This document shows, piece after piece, positions 47,783 to 57,702 of a stretch of 64,000 nt of DNA. This stretch comes from Arthrobacter sp. B1I2. Lineage in GTDB: Bacteria; Actinomycetota; Actinomycetes; Actinomycetales; Micrococcaceae. How positions within the stretch are numbered: the stretch's first letter is position 1; each line of letters starts with the position of its first letter. The stretch covers positions 1,426,001 to 1,490,000 of the forward strand of contig NZ_JAUSYC010000001.1 in assembly GCF_030816485.1 (NCBI RefSeq). The letters run 5' to 3'. Both the position numbers and the translations under genes were made by a program. The notes below the pieces were generated by a model. The model made no database searches and was not told where the DNA came from. It saw only the letters and a program-made list of their open reading frames with translations.

Positions 47783-48912
47783 TAGAGACGGACCTCCCTC
47801 TGCTCCCGCGCGGACTGGTAGCACGCATCGATGATCTGTGCCCGGTAAAGCGCCAGGGATCCATCGTGCTCACCCCAGACTGCCTCGCCCCCGCGCACTG
47901 CCGTTACGAAGTCTTCCACCACTGCATCATGGGCGCGGCCCGGCACTACCGGCGGAATGTAATCGGCGGATTCGCCGTCCTTGTCCGTGAACACGCGGAG
48001 CTGGCCGACCGGCGGGAACGGCGCACCCTGTACCTTGAGCTCGGCGCCGCCGTCGGTGCCATAGATCGTGAAGTCGAGCAGGTCGTCGGTTTCCCGGTAC
48101 GTTGCCCAACTGGCCTCGATGAGCAGCGTTCCACCGCCCTCGAGGCGGATGAACGCCGATGCGAAGTCTTCCACCTCGAATGCGTGGGTGGAGGCGAGGG
48201 CCGAGTACTGGCTTCCACCGCCGCGGCCCTGCGGGCCCAGCTCCGAATGGGTGGCGGCGGACACTGCCAGCACTTTCGGTTCGCCGAGGAGGTGCAGGGC
48301 GTAGTCGAGGGCGTGAACACCGATGTCCGCCAACGGTCCGCCGCCTGCCAGCTCCGGGTTGGTGAACCAGCTGCCCAGTGTGGGAATGCCGGAGCGGCGG
48401 AGCCAGGACGCCTTGGCGTAGTAGGGGCGGCCCAGCCCACCCTGGTCGATGATTCCCTTCAAGGCCTGGATGTCGCCACGGCGGCGGTGGTTGAAGGCGA
48501 CGTCCAGGACTCGTCCGGCCTTGCGTGCCGCGTCAACCATGGCTTGGCCTTCGACGGCGTTGCGCGCGATGGGCTTCTCGCTCAGCACGTGCAGTCCCCG
48601 TTCCAGTGCCGAGATGGCGATGGGGGCATGCAGGAAGGTGGGTACTGCCACACTGACAGCGTCCAGACCGCCGTGGTCCAGCATGTCCTGCCAGTCCGCA
48701 AAGGCGTTGGGAATCGCGTACTCGGCTTGCAGGGAGTCGCGGAGGTCCTGTTCCATTCCCGCCAGCGACACGATGCGGACGCCTTCCAACTCGGAGTAAG
48801 CCTTCAGGTGCTGCTGGCCGGCCCAGCCAATGCCAACAACACCTACCCTCAGTTCCGTCGCCGGGGCTTCGCCCTGCGCAGCTGGGTGTTCGGAGGATTG
48901 CTCGTAGGTCAC
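47782..48912 (-). CDS. Gfo/Idh/MocA-family oxidoreductase
   Basis: NAD(P)-dependent dehydrogenase of a sugar, inositol or sugar acid. The 376-residue protein has the Rossmann motif [20 protein letters not shown], the [12 protein letters not shown] catalytic Lys loop typical of the family, and [19 protein letters not shown] with the catalytic Asp-His. It is first in the leftward operon below the LacI gene, and its stop is fused with the ThuA start. In ThuAB systems this protein is ThuB, a 3-keto-disaccharide-forming dehydrogenase. That is one possible role here. Confidence 0.92.
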   Translation of the reverse strand: MTYEQSSEHPAAQGEAPATELRVGVVGIGWAGQQHLKAYSELEGVRIVSLAGMEQDLRDSLQAEYAIPNAFADWQDMLDHGGLDAVSVAVPTFLHAPIAISALERGLHVLSEKPIARNAVEGQAMVDAARKAGRVLDVAFNHRRRGDIQALKGIIDQGGLGRPYYAKASWLRRSGIPTLGSWFTNPELAGGGPLADIGVHALDYALHLLGEPKVLAVSAATHSELGPQGRGGGSQYSALASTHAFEVEDFASAFIRLEGGGTLLIEASWATYRETDDLLDFTIYGTDGGAELKVQGAPFPPVGQLRVFTDKDGESADYIPPVVPGRAHDAVVEDFVTAVRGGEAVWGEHDGSLALYRAQIIDACYQSAREQREVRL

Positions 48913-49001
48913 GGGTGGGTTCCTTCAGGTCGTGTTCTTGTTGACGCGCTGCCGAAGCGGCTGGAATCGATGACGAATGCGGGTTGTGTGCAAGGGTGAC
49001 A

Positions 49002-49019
49002 TTTGGAATCGATTCCAAA
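49002..49019. promoter_or_regulatory. Perfect LacI-type operator before the Gfo/Idh gene
   Basis: TTTGGAATCGATTCCAAA is a perfect 18-base palindrome with central CG, the LacI-family form. A partial second copy, TGGAATCGATGACG, starts at 48962. Both lie between the LacI gene and the Gfo/Idh-ThuA genes. Confidence 0.8.
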
Positions 49020-49053
49020 AGTCTGTCAGCGGCTGCGCGGGACTGTCAACCTC

Positions 49054-50052
49054 TTAGCTTTTGGTGGAGCCGCGAACCACCAGTTCGTGCGGGAGGAACG
49101 TCCTGCCGCGGCGGTGCGCGCCCGGCTCTGTCATCCGGTCCAATAGCGCCTTAAAGGCGAGTTGGCCCATGTCATAAGCCGGCTGCCTGATGGTGGTCAG
49201 TTCAGGGACGCACATTTCCGCCTGTATTGAGTCGTCGAAACCCGCCACGGCAATGTCGTCCGGGACCCGTAACCCTGCCTCAGTAATTTCGCGGACGCAT
49301 CCGGCCGCCACTGTATCGCTGCCGCAGAATACGGCGTCAGGCAGGTGGTCCGCGGCGAGGAGTTCCCTGGTAAGGCTCCGCCCGGCATGGAAGTCGAAGT
49401 CACCGTTGGCGAAAAGGCTCTGTGCCGCGTCCAGGCCTGCCTCGGACAGGGCTTCGCGGAACCCTTGTTCGCGCAGCCTCCCCGAGCGGGCCGCCCGGTT
49501 GCCAATCATGGCAAGCCGCCGGGCGCCGGTCCTGATGAGGTGCCGCGTGATGTCGGATGCGGCCTGCCGGTCGTCTATGGATACACCGAAGGCTGCTTCC
49601 GACTCCGCTACCTCGCACAGTTGGACGACGCTCAGTTGGGTGGCGAGTGACTCAATCTCGGCATCGGGCATGGTGGGCGAAAAAAGGATCAACCCGTCCA
49701 CGGATCCGTTCCGGAGCATGTCCACGAGCTGCTGCTCCCGTTCCAGGCTCCCGGACGTGGGGGCAATGAGGCTGACGTAGCCGGACAGCGCCGCGGCGTC
49801 GCCCACCCCGCGGAATGCTTCACTGATGATGGGGGACTCAAGGTTTTTGGAGAGGGCCAGGATGCGCATGGTCCGGTCGCGGCGCAGGTCGCGGGCGGAG
49901 GCGAGCGGCCGGTAGTTGAGCTCCCGGATTGCTCCTGCCACCTTTTCCCTGCTCGATGCGCTCACTGCCGGACTTCCGTTGAGTACGCGCGAGACCGTGC
50001 CGACGGACACCCCCGCGGTCTTGGCGACGTCCTGCACGGTGGCTCGAGCCAT
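49054..50052 (-). CDS. LacI-family regulator of the Gfo/Idh-ThuA operon
   Basis: A 332-residue repressor. The helix-turn-helix is ATVQDVAKTAGVSVGTVSRV, the hinge helix is LNYRPLASARDLRR, and the ligand domain includes DGLILFSPTMPDAEIESLAT, RLAMIGNRAARSGRLREQGF, PDAVFCGSDTVAAGCVREIT and DIAVAGFDDSIQAEMCVPEL. It is transcribed in the same direction as the enzyme genes and lies just upstream of them. The perfect operator at 49002-49019 is placed to block transcription entering the enzyme genes. Confidence 0.93.
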   Translation of the reverse strand: MARATVQDVAKTAGVSVGTVSRVLNGSPAVSASSREKVAGAIRELNYRPLASARDLRRDRTMRILALSKNLESPIISEAFRGVGDAAALSGYVSLIAPTSGSLEREQQLVDMLRNGSVDGLILFSPTMPDAEIESLATQLSVVQLCEVAESEAAFGVSIDDRQAASDITRHLIRTGARRLAMIGNRAARSGRLREQGFREALSEAGLDAAQSLFANGDFDFHAGRSLTRELLAADHLPDAVFCGSDTVAAGCVREITEAGLRVPDDIAVAGFDDSIQAEMCVPELTTIRQPAYDMGQLAFKALLDRMTEPGAHRRGRTFLPHELVVRGSTKS

Positions 50053-50507
50053 TCCGATGTGTCCTTCCGCGGGCGGGGCCCTGGTCTGTTCCGGCGTGTG
50101 GGTTTTTCAGCTTAGCCGCCGCTCAGGTGGGGCAAGGATGGGGAGTCGTTCATGCATCCAAGGCGCAGGAGCCCGGTCCACCGTCACCCAGGGCATACTT
50201 TCGGTGCAGGCTACTGGTGCTGCCCCTGCAATCCCGGCCACCCGCCGTCGTGCGGTTCCCTAAAACCTGCCCTGCGTGACGCACGCGTAACTGCTGCGAG
50301 TGGCGGGACGCCTGAAACTGGCCAGTGGACGACTGAAACCACCATTTAACACATCCGAAACCCACCCAAAAATCGCCGCCATACAGTTGGAACCAGACGG
50401 CACCAGCCGCCCCTCCGCTGAACGTGGTGTCTCCGTCCACGTCCCTCCGCAGAGCGGCTCTGACGGCAACTTACCGTTCTCTCTTCGCATCTTGAAAGGG
50501 GTTTCCC
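50053..50507. other. 455-base gene-free region between LacI and amt
   Basis: No credible coding frame. The only clear pattern is a direct repeat, GACGCCTGAAAC at 50307-50318 and GACGACTGAAAC at 50328-50339, 21 bases apart (two helical turns). Each copy contains GAAAC, a half-site form known for GlnR. GTAAC stands at 50287-50291. The region is a plausible nitrogen-controlled promoter for amt. GAAAGGGG before ATG 50508 is the ribosome site. Confidence 0.5.
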
Positions 50508-51797
50508 ATGGATTCGGGAAATGTCGCTTGGATTTTGGCCAGCTCAGCGCTGGTGTGCATGATGATCCCCGCCCTGGCCCTGTTTTACGGGGGCATGGTG
50601 GGGTCGCGCCGCATCCTCAACATGATGATGATGTGCTTCGGCGGCGCCAGCCTGGTGGCCGTCCTTTGGGCACTGTTCGGGTACTCCATGGCTTTCGGCA
50701 ACTCGGTGGGCGGCCTCGGGCTGATCGGTGACGTCACCGAATTCCCCGGCATGGGCCAGCTGCTGGCCAAGGATGACTCGGCGTCCATCCCGGTGATCCT
50801 GTTTGCCGCATTCCAGCTGTTCTTCGCCTGCGTCACCACGGCACTGGTTGCCGGGGCTGCTGCGGGGCGCATGAAGTTCGGCGCCTGGATGCTGTTCGCC
50901 GGCATCTGGGCCACGATCGTGTACTTCCCCATCGCGCACTGGGTGTTCGCCTTCAACTCCGCGGACGGCAGCACGATGGGTGGCTGGATCGCCAACGGCA
51001 TCAAGGCCATCGACTTTGCCGGCGGTACCGCGGTCCACATGAATGCCGGCGCCGCAGCGCTGGCCCTGGCACTGGTCCTCGGCAAGAGCTCCGGCTGGCC
51101 CAAGGTGGAACACGCCAAGCCGCACAGCCGGCCGCTGGTGCTGGTGGGTGCCGGCCTGCTCTGGGTTGGCTGGTTCGGCTTCAACGCCGGTTCCGCGCTC
51201 TCCGCCGGCCAGTCGGCGTCGGTGGTCTTCCTTAACACGGCAGTCGCCGCGTCCGCCGGCCTGCTTGCCTGGGCCCTCGTGGAGCGGGTCCGCCACGGCG
51301 CAGCCACCAGCATGGGCGCCGCATCCGGCCTGATCTCCGCGCTGGTGGCCATCACTCCGGCCTGTGGTGCGGTCAGCCCGCTCGGTGCCGTGGCCATCGG
51401 CGCGATTGCCGGGGCCGTCTGCTCACTGGCCATCGAACTCAAATTCCGGCTCGGTTTCGACGATTCCCTGGACGTCGTGGGCGTACACCTGGTGGGCGGC
51501 ATCCTGGGGACCCTGCTGATCGGCCTCTTCGCCACCGACGCCGCCCCCAACGGGGTCAGCGGCCTGTTCTACGGCGGCGGGTTCGAGTTGCTGGGCGTCC
51601 AGGCGATCGCCACCGTCAGTGTGCTGGCCTACTCCTTCGGGATTACCTGGATCCTGGCCAAGGTCCTGGACAAGACCATCGGCCTGCGCATCAAGCCCGA
51701 GGACGAACTGCGCGGCATCGACCTCGCAGCGCACTCCGAGCTGGCGTACCTGACGGACGAGGACCCGGTGGAACTCGGTTCCCCGCAGCGGGTCTAA
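50508..51797 (+). CDS. amt: Ammonium transporter
   Basis: Ammonium channel/transporter of the Amt/MEP family, 429 residues with 11 expected membrane spans. Signature regions are LALFYGGMVGSRRILNMMMM and DFAGGTAVHMNAGAAALALA with the first pore His, and LDVVGVHLVGGILGTLLIGL with the second. The C-terminal cytosolic tail (LRIKPEDELRGIDLAAHSEL) is the part that usually meets GlnK. No glnK gene follows; a terminator shared with the convergent GH43-like gene does. Regulation by nitrogen is likely. Confidence 0.95.
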   Translation: MDSGNVAWILASSALVCMMIPALALFYGGMVGSRRILNMMMMCFGGASLVAVLWALFGYSMAFGNSVGGLGLIGDVTEFPGMGQLLAKDDSASIPVILFAAFQLFFACVTTALVAGAAAGRMKFGAWMLFAGIWATIVYFPIAHWVFAFNSADGSTMGGWIANGIKAIDFAGGTAVHMNAGAAALALALVLGKSSGWPKVEHAKPHSRPLVLVGAGLLWVGWFGFNAGSALSAGQSASVVFLNTAVAASAGLLAWALVERVRHGAATSMGAASGLISALVAITPACGAVSPLGAVAIGAIAGAVCSLAIELKFRLGFDDSLDVVGVHLVGGILGTLLIGLFATDAAPNGVSGLFYGGGFELLGVQAIATVSVLAYSFGITWILAKVLDKTIGLRIKPEDELRGIDLAAHSELAYLTDEDPVELGSPQRV

Positions 51798-51806
51798 CGA
51801 AAGCTG

Positions 51807-51838
51807 CCGGGCGCCCGTCGGCTGGGGACGGCGCCCGG
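51807..51838. terminator. Hairpin between convergent amt and GH43-like genes
   Basis: CCGGGCGCC pairs with GGCGCCCGG, and GTC/GAC continues inside after a bulge. It is only 10 bases past the amt stop. Confidence 0.7.
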
Positions 51839-51864
51839 TGCACGCCCTTCGTCATGCCCCGCAG

Positions 51865-52890
51865 CTAATGCTCGATGCACACCAGGTTTCCGTCGCGCAC
51901 TTCCAGCACAGCCGCCCGGACGTGGCTGAGCCGGATGCGCGGGTCCGGCGCCATCGTGTCGATGTCCTCGCCGCCCCAGTAGGGATGCGTGAAGTACACC
52001 AACAGCGCACGCTGCGTGCCGCCGTCGGACGTTTCCCCGGACGTCCCGTCCGGAAGGGGCACCACGTCCGCATGGCGCCCGACGACGGCCCTTCCGTCCA
52101 CGGTCTCCGGCGCCATGAGGACCAGGCCGCCAAGGTGCTCCTGCCGGACCCAGCCGCCGGTTGCGTCCCCGGAGCGGTAGATGCCCTGGCCGCGCCACTC
52201 GTCCACGATCATCCAGTAGCTGCCGCCGAGCCGGAACACCTTGGGTCCTTCATGGGGCCTCCCCGCAATCGCGACACCCTCCAGCGTCCACGACGACGGG
52301 TCGCCAGGTGTGTCGCTGACCGCGCTGTACGTGTTGGAACCGCGGGCCTCGTCCTTGTACCAGAGCCGGTACCGGCCGTCCCCGCACCGGGCGACCGCGG
52401 CGTCGATCACGCGCGGTGAGTCCAGGTCGATGCGGCCCAGGTACTCCCAGTTCGCCAGGTCCTGGCTGGCAAACTGGACGATGTCAGCCTGTCCGGTCCA
52501 GTCGGTCCGCCGGCCGCCCAGGACCGTAAGGTACATGATCCACTGGTCCCCAATGCGTACGACGTCGGGCGCCCACAGGGTTGCCGGCAGTTCCGTTCCC
52601 GGCGGGGTGAGACCCTCCACGGTGCCCTGGTAGCGCCAGGTGGCGCCGCCGTCGGAAGACCTCGCTGCGCCGATGCCGGTCCCGTGCACCCATTCAACCC
52701 CCGCCAGTCCCGGCGCGGTGGCGCGGCGCTGGGTGTACAAGAGGACCCACTCGCCCTTGAGGTGGTCGGCGACGAGGACCGGATCCGTGGGGCCGTCCCA
52801 GACGGGGTCCCGGTACGGCATCCGGAAGGCGTCGGGGCGCAGGGGAGGAATGGTTGCTGGTGTTTCATCGGTTTGATGCTGCTGCGGCAC
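51865..52890 (-). CDS. GH43-like five-bladed beta-propeller glycosidase
   Basis: A 341-residue protein, probably a glycoside hydrolase of the GH43/GH32/GH62 propeller group. Repeated blades show the sequence style of the family: MPYRDPVWDGPTDPVLV with the early Asp, LWAPDVVRIGDQWIMYLTVL, PRVIDAAVARCGDGRYRLWY and HEGPKVFRLGGSYWMIVDEW with the Glu that may be the acid. No signal peptide is visible, so it would act in the cytoplasm. I chose GTG 52890, seven bases after GGAG. The longer frame to 52974 has no support. Substrate unknown; the sugar operon at 45.4-50 kb is near. Confidence 0.78.
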   Translation of the reverse strand: MPQQHQTDETPATIPPLRPDAFRMPYRDPVWDGPTDPVLVADHLKGEWVLLYTQRRATAPGLAGVEWVHGTGIGAARSSDGGATWRYQGTVEGLTPPGTELPATLWAPDVVRIGDQWIMYLTVLGGRRTDWTGQADIVQFASQDLANWEYLGRIDLDSPRVIDAAVARCGDGRYRLWYKDEARGSNTYSAVSDTPGDPSSWTLEGVAIAGRPHEGPKVFRLGGSYWMIVDEWRGQGIYRSGDATGGWVRQEHLGGLVLMAPETVDGRAVVGRHADVVPLPDGTSGETSDGGTQRALLVYFTHPYWGGEDIDTMAPDPRIRLSHVRAAVLEVRDGNLVCIEH

Positions 52891-53070
52891 GTCTTCTCCA
52901 ACGTTGTACTTTTGCGTTGGATACCAGCATAGGTCGCGTTTCCCGACGCGCTTATCCATCCTCGCTGCGCACATTCCCGGGCGCTACGGATATCCGGGTC
53001 GCGCAAAAGGAACCTGCGCGTCGAATCTGCAAAAGTGGGTCGAAACCGGGGGAGGGCAGGGCCGGGGGCC

Positions 53071-56000
53071 TTACTCCTTGAACAGCCCCGCCAGGTCTTC
53101 GGCGGTGATCGCCCCGCCGGCCAGGGCTTCGCCCTCCATGACGTCCGCAAAGAGCTGCGACTTCCGGGTCTTCAGCGCCATGACCTTTTCCTCGATGGTG
53201 TCCTTGGCCACCAGCCGGTACACCATCACGTTCCGCGCCTGGCCGATCCGGTGCGTCCGGTCCACCGCCTGCGCCTCGGAGGCAGGATTCCACCACGGAT
53301 CGAGCAGGAACACGTAGTCGGCCTCGGTGAGGTTCAGCCCAAAGCCACCGGCCTTCAGCGAAATCAGGAACACCGGCGCGCTGCCGTTCTTGAATTCACT
53401 GACCACGTCGGCGCGGTTCCGGGTGCTGCCGTCCAGGTAGCAGTACTCGATGTCCTCCTCGTCCAGCCGCTCCCGGACCTTCCCCAGGAAACCCGGTGAA
53501 CTGGCTGAAGATCAGCGCGCGGTGCCCCTCGGCCACCAGGTCATCGAGCTGCTCGAACAGGACGTCCAGCTTGCTGGAGCGGACCGCGGACAGCGCCGGA
53601 TCCACCAGTGATACGTCCAGGCTGAGCTGACGCAGCAGCGTCAGGGACTGGAAGATGGTGAACCGGTTCTTGTTGACGTCCTCGATCAGGCCCAGGATTT
53701 TCTGCCGCTCGCGCTGCAGGTGCGTCTGGTACACCTTCTGGTGCCGCGGATTCAGCACCACTTCCAGGATCTGCTCCTGCTTGGGGGGCAGGTCCTTGAT
53801 CACCTGGTCCTTGGTGCGCCGCATCATCAGCGGCCTGACCCGGCGCCGGAGCTTCTCCAGTTGCCCCTTGTCGCCGTTCTTCTCCACCGGCTTCTGGTAG
53901 TACTCGGCAAAGCGCTTGGGGCTGGCGAACAGGCCCGGCGCCACGATGGACGTCAAAGCCCAGAACTCCATGAGGTTGTTCTCCAGCGGGGTGCCCGTGA
54001 TGGCCAGCTTGAACGCGGCCGGGAGCTTCCGGGCGCACTGGTAGGCCTTGGACTGGTGGTTCTTCACGAACTGCGCCTCATCCAGCACCAGCCCCGCCCA
54101 GGTGTGGGAGGCGTAGGCCTCGTAATCGATGCGGAACAAGGCATAGGAGGTGATGACGACGTCGGCCCCCGCAAGTGCCCCCGCCACGTCCTGGCCGTTC
54201 TTGGCGAACGTCTCGCCCACCGTCCGCACGGTAAGGCCAGGGGCAAAGCGCGCGGCTTCGGCGGCCCAGTTGCCCACCACGCTGGTGGGGGCCACCACCA
54301 GGAAGGGCGCGACGGCGGCGGGCCGGCCATCAGCGCCGGCGGCAGCGCCGCCGTCGGCCTGGTCCCGGGACGCAGCGGGGGACGGAGCCGCCGCTGCATG
54401 CTCCTTCGCCGCGCACATCAATGCCAGCGCCTGGACGGTTTTACCCAGGCCCATGTCGTCGGCCAGGACGCCGCCCAGCCCGTGCTTGTACAGGAAGCTG
54501 AGCCAGTTATAGCCTTCCAGCTGATACGGGCGCAGCTCGGCGTTGAGGGAGGAGGGCAGCGGCAGCCCGTCCACTCCACCTTCAAGGAGGCCGCCCACCG
54601 CGGACCGCCAGGCCGCGGCCTGCTCGTCCACGATGCCCAGCTGCGCCAGCTCGTCCCACAGCCCTGCCTGGAACCGGCTGATCTGCAGCGGCGCGTCCTT
54701 GTTGTCCTGCAGCGACCTGGCTTCCTCGATCAGCGCCCGCAGCTGGTGCAGCTCCGGCAGGTCCAGGGAGAAGTAGGCGCCGCTGGGCAGGAGCATCTTG
54801 GTCTGGCCGGCGGCCAGGGCGGAAAACACGGCAGCGAAGGACACGGGCTGGCCTTCCAGGGAAATCTGGATGCCCAGATCGAACCAGTCGCGCTGTTCCG
54901 TGGCCTTGGTGGAGATCGAAACCACCGGTGCGTCTTCGGCTTCACGGTAGTCGGCCATCTCACCGGCCGTGTCCACGTCCACGTTTGGTGCTTCGCGCAG
55001 CCGGGGCAGCACTTCCTCCGTGAAGGCCAGGGTGTCCAGGCCTGTCAGTTCGGCGGAGGCTGCCAGCCGGGGGGTGCCCCAGCCGCCCGTGGCGGACTCG
55101 CCCAGGGCGGGCACCACGTCCCACGGGTGCCCCACGCCTTCCAGGATGCGGGTCTCCGCGGTGTCATCGCGGTAGCCCTGGTCGCCGGGGTGCCGCCACA
55201 GGGGCTGCGCGGTGACCAGTTTGCCGGTCTTGTAGTGCCACTCCCAGTGCAGCCGCACCCGGTGGTCCGCGCCGTAATTGGCCAGCAGCGACAGGGTGGG
55301 GACGGCCAGCTCGGGCAGCTCCACGGACTTGTCGCGCGCCGTGACCCGCGCCGTCTGCTTCAGTTTGGGGTAGAAGCCCGTCAGGAACCGCGACTCGTCC
55401 CGTGCCGGAATGTGCAGGGTGCTTGCGGCCGTGACAAACGCCAGCAGCTCCTCGCTCAGCCCGCTCTCCAGCGGCGCCAGCGTGATGGTGCCGTCGGGGT
55501 CGGGGACGCCGGGCAGCGCCGCCTCGCCGGATGTGAAGAACAGGCCGTGCGCGGGCCTGCCGATCGTGCCAACGGACGCCGGATCAACCTCTTCGCCTTC
55601 AACGGTGATGGTGGGGGAAAGCTCCAGCCCGCCGTCGGACGCCTCGTCCTTGGCCTTTGCGCCGGGGTCCGCCGTGGAAGGTTCAGTCACCGGGGCGCCG
55701 TACCGGCTCAGGGAGAGCCCGACGGCGGCGGGGGCTTCGGCGAGCCGGACCGGCTCGGTGCCGCGCGAGTGGACCAGGGCGAGCCCGATCTTCCTCGCCT
55801 CGGCCAACAGGCCCCACAAGTTCTTCCCCGCGTAGGAGTTCAGGCTCAGCCACAGGCCCGCAGAGTTGTGCATCCGGCTGGCCGAGGAGGAATGGCCGGC
55901 CAGGAACTCCTGCAGCCACTCCACGTGCGCCTGGTTCGATTCGCGCCGGAAGTTCAGGTAGTTCAGGGTGTTCCAGGAAACGTCACCCCGGATCCACTTG

Positions 56001-56626
56001 CCCTTGGCGCCCATGATCACGGGCCGGACCTTGAGCTGCCGCACGCCGCGCACCGGGTCCCGGCGGCCGGTGTAGGAGAAATGCGGAGGCGGTTCCTCCA
56101 CCTCAAACTGCAGGGCCAGGGGAACGCCGCTGGTGGAGGGGGCGGAACCGGGCTGGGAGATCAGCGGGCTGAGGGCCTGCTCCCAGTCGGAGAGGGCGGC
56201 GGAAGGTGCACGCGACACCTGTGTGGAAGCGGACGGCGCCAGCAGCTGCACCCGGATGGACGGGTTGTCCTCGGCGGCGAAGAGCAGGGCCGCCACATGC
56301 TTGCAGTCCTTGCGGACCGGGCAGCTGCACACGCCTACAGTGCAGCTCCAGCCGCCCGCCTTCCGGACCAGCTTGGCCGTGGTGGAGTAAGGAACCTCCG
56401 CACCGCCCCGGACCTTCCCCAGCATGAGCCCGGTGCCGCCGTCGAACGATATGCCCGAAACCCTGCTCGCCATGGCATACGCCAGCCCGGCCCGCCAGCG
56501 AGCGGTCGCTGATGGCGGGTGTCTGTATCGCCAGATCCGCACTTTCGTCCGGTTGGGATGGCATGTACGCGCTACTTTCGGCAGGTCACGGCGGAGCAGG
56601 GTCCGGTGGGTGGTTATCTGATCCAT
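53071..56626 (-). pseudogene. SNF2-family helicase with SWIM zinc finger, broken by an apparent frameshift
   Basis: ATP-driven DNA translocase of the Swi2/Snf2 superfamily, about 1180 residues if joined. The N-terminal SWIM finger is CTVGVCSCPVRKDCKHVAAL. A long bacterial SNF2-associated region follows, then the helicase core: LADDMGLGKTVQALAL (Walker A), LVLDEAQFVKN (DEAQ box), ITGTPLENNLMEFWAL, ALIFSQFTGF. There the frame breaks. Motifs V and VI continue in the next frame: LKAGGFGLNLTEADYVFLLD, AVDRTHRIGQARNVMVYRL. Removing one A from AAA at 53489-53491 restores the expected GFLGKVRERLDEED. The start near 56626 is uncertain. Either the gene is newly broken or the base is an assembly error. 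Confidence 0.85.
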
Positions 56627-56759
56627 CTTAGTTCGGCCCGCGCAGACCCAAGAACCTGGTGGCCGGTCGCGGGGGAGACGCCGGCGGCCCTGATTACCGG
56701 GGAAAAGAAATTCCGAACACCCGTAACCTTTCCGCGACCGCAGGCGATGTAGTCCGTGA

Positions 56760-56780
56760 TGGGCCCGCACGGCGGGCCCA
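56760..56780. repeat. 21-base palindrome upstream of an Ala-rich protein gene
   Basis: TGGGCCCGC, a 3-base loop ACG, then GCGGGCCCA. It is followed by a possible -10 box TAGGTT at 56796-56801 and GGAGAAG before ATG 56815. Its place between divergent genes suggests an operator or a leader stem, not a terminator. Confidence 0.5.
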
Positions 56781-56814
56781 CTCTGATGTGTTGTCTAGGT
56801 TTTGGAGAAGTTAA

Positions 56815-57510
56815 ATGTCTGTGTTCACCGTTCTCGCCACCAGCAAAGTTGCCGCCGGAGTCCTGGCTGCCGGAACCCTGGCAGTGGGAGGAACCGGCGC
56901 CGCTGCCGTCTCGGGCGTCCTCCCCACCCAGGCCCAGCAAACCGCCCACGAGCTTTTTGGCGCACCCGCCCCCACGCTCGCAGCCGAAGCGGCGGCTGAT
57001 GCCCAGGCCACCCCGGCTCCCACGGCCACCGAAGCTGTGACCGACGCACTGAAGACTGCCGACGCCGATGCCTCCGCCAGCGCTTCCGGTGCCGCTGCTG
57101 CCTCCGACGAGAAGGTTACCGCTGACGCAACCGCTTCTGCAGCAGCCAACACTGCCGTTGACGCCGCCGGCCCCGCAGCCCTGGGCCTCTGCACCGCCTA
57201 CACCCACGGCGGACTGGACGCTTCCTCCAAGGCGTTCTCCTCGCTGTCCATCGCAGCTCAGGGTGAGGCGAACATCGACGGCTACTGCACCGACGTCGTG
57301 GCCAAGGCCGACGCCGCAGCCAAGGCCGGCACCGAGTCCAAGGGTTCCGCTTCCGTCGAGGTTGAAAAGCCTGAGGTTCCGTCCGCTCCCGCCGTTCCCG
57401 CAGTTCCGGCCGTCCCGGGCGTCGACGGCGCGACCACCGTTCCCGCCGTTCCTGCCGTTCCTGCCGCTGGCGGCAACACCGTTCACGCGCCGTCAGTTTC
57501 GGCCCGCTAA
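56815..57510 (+). CDS. Ala/Pro/Val-rich protein with one N-terminal membrane segment
   Basis: A 231-residue protein I cannot assign. Residues 9-35 are hydrophobic and could be a signal anchor (SKVAAGVLAAGTLAVGGTGA). A long Ala/Thr/Ser/Asp-rich region follows. A more structured part with two cysteines is near residues 122-155 (LGLCTAYTHGGLDASSKAFS, NIDGYCTDVV). The end has VPAVPAVPG-type repeats, low-complexity and probably disordered. Similar proteins with a CTAY core occur beside sigma factors in Arthrobacter relatives, and here a sigma gene follows. It is perhaps an envelope protein linked to that regulator. Confidence 0.72.
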   Translation: MSVFTVLATSKVAAGVLAAGTLAVGGTGAAAVSGVLPTQAQQTAHELFGAPAPTLAAEAAADAQATPAPTATEAVTDALKTADADASASASGAAAASDEKVTADATASAAANTAVDAAGPAALGLCTAYTHGGLDASSKAFSSLSIAAQGEANIDGYCTDVVAKADAAAKAGTESKGSASVEVEKPEVPSAPAVPAVPAVPGVDGATTVPAVPAVPAAGGNTVHAPSVSAR

Positions 57511-57516
57511 GGCAGA

Positions 57517-57568
57517 TTGGCTAGTCTGGACTGCGGCCGCGGCTATGCTGCGGCCGCAGTCCGGCCAA
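57517..57568 (+). terminator. Hairpin between the Ala-rich protein and sigma factor genes
   Basis: GGACTGCGGCCGC (57528-57540) pairs perfectly with 57550-57562 around a 9-base loop, and TTGGC/GCCAA lie outside. The start, GATTGGCTAGTCTG, is identical to 7964-7977. It contains TAGTCT, a possible -10 box, so the DNA may both end one transcript and start the next. Confidence 0.6.
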
Positions 57569-57702
57569 CCGGGCAAGGGCGCTTGGGCAGGGCACCCCTG
57601 GAAAGCCCCGCAAAGAGGCAGTTGGAAGACCACGGGGACTGGCAGTCCGTACCGGAAACCGGGACCAGGCGCAGGCCGGACCCCGGGATGGAGGAGCCGC
57701 TG

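Noticed and set aside
53720..56512. 930-residue open frame opposite the SNF2 helicase gene
   Set aside because: No recognisable motif, rich in His/Gly/Arg/Val as expected from antisense of the helicase gene.
57282..57479. Antisense Thr/Ala/Gly repeat frame opposite the Ala-rich protein
   Set aside because: It only mirrors the PAVPAVPAV repeats of the sense protein.
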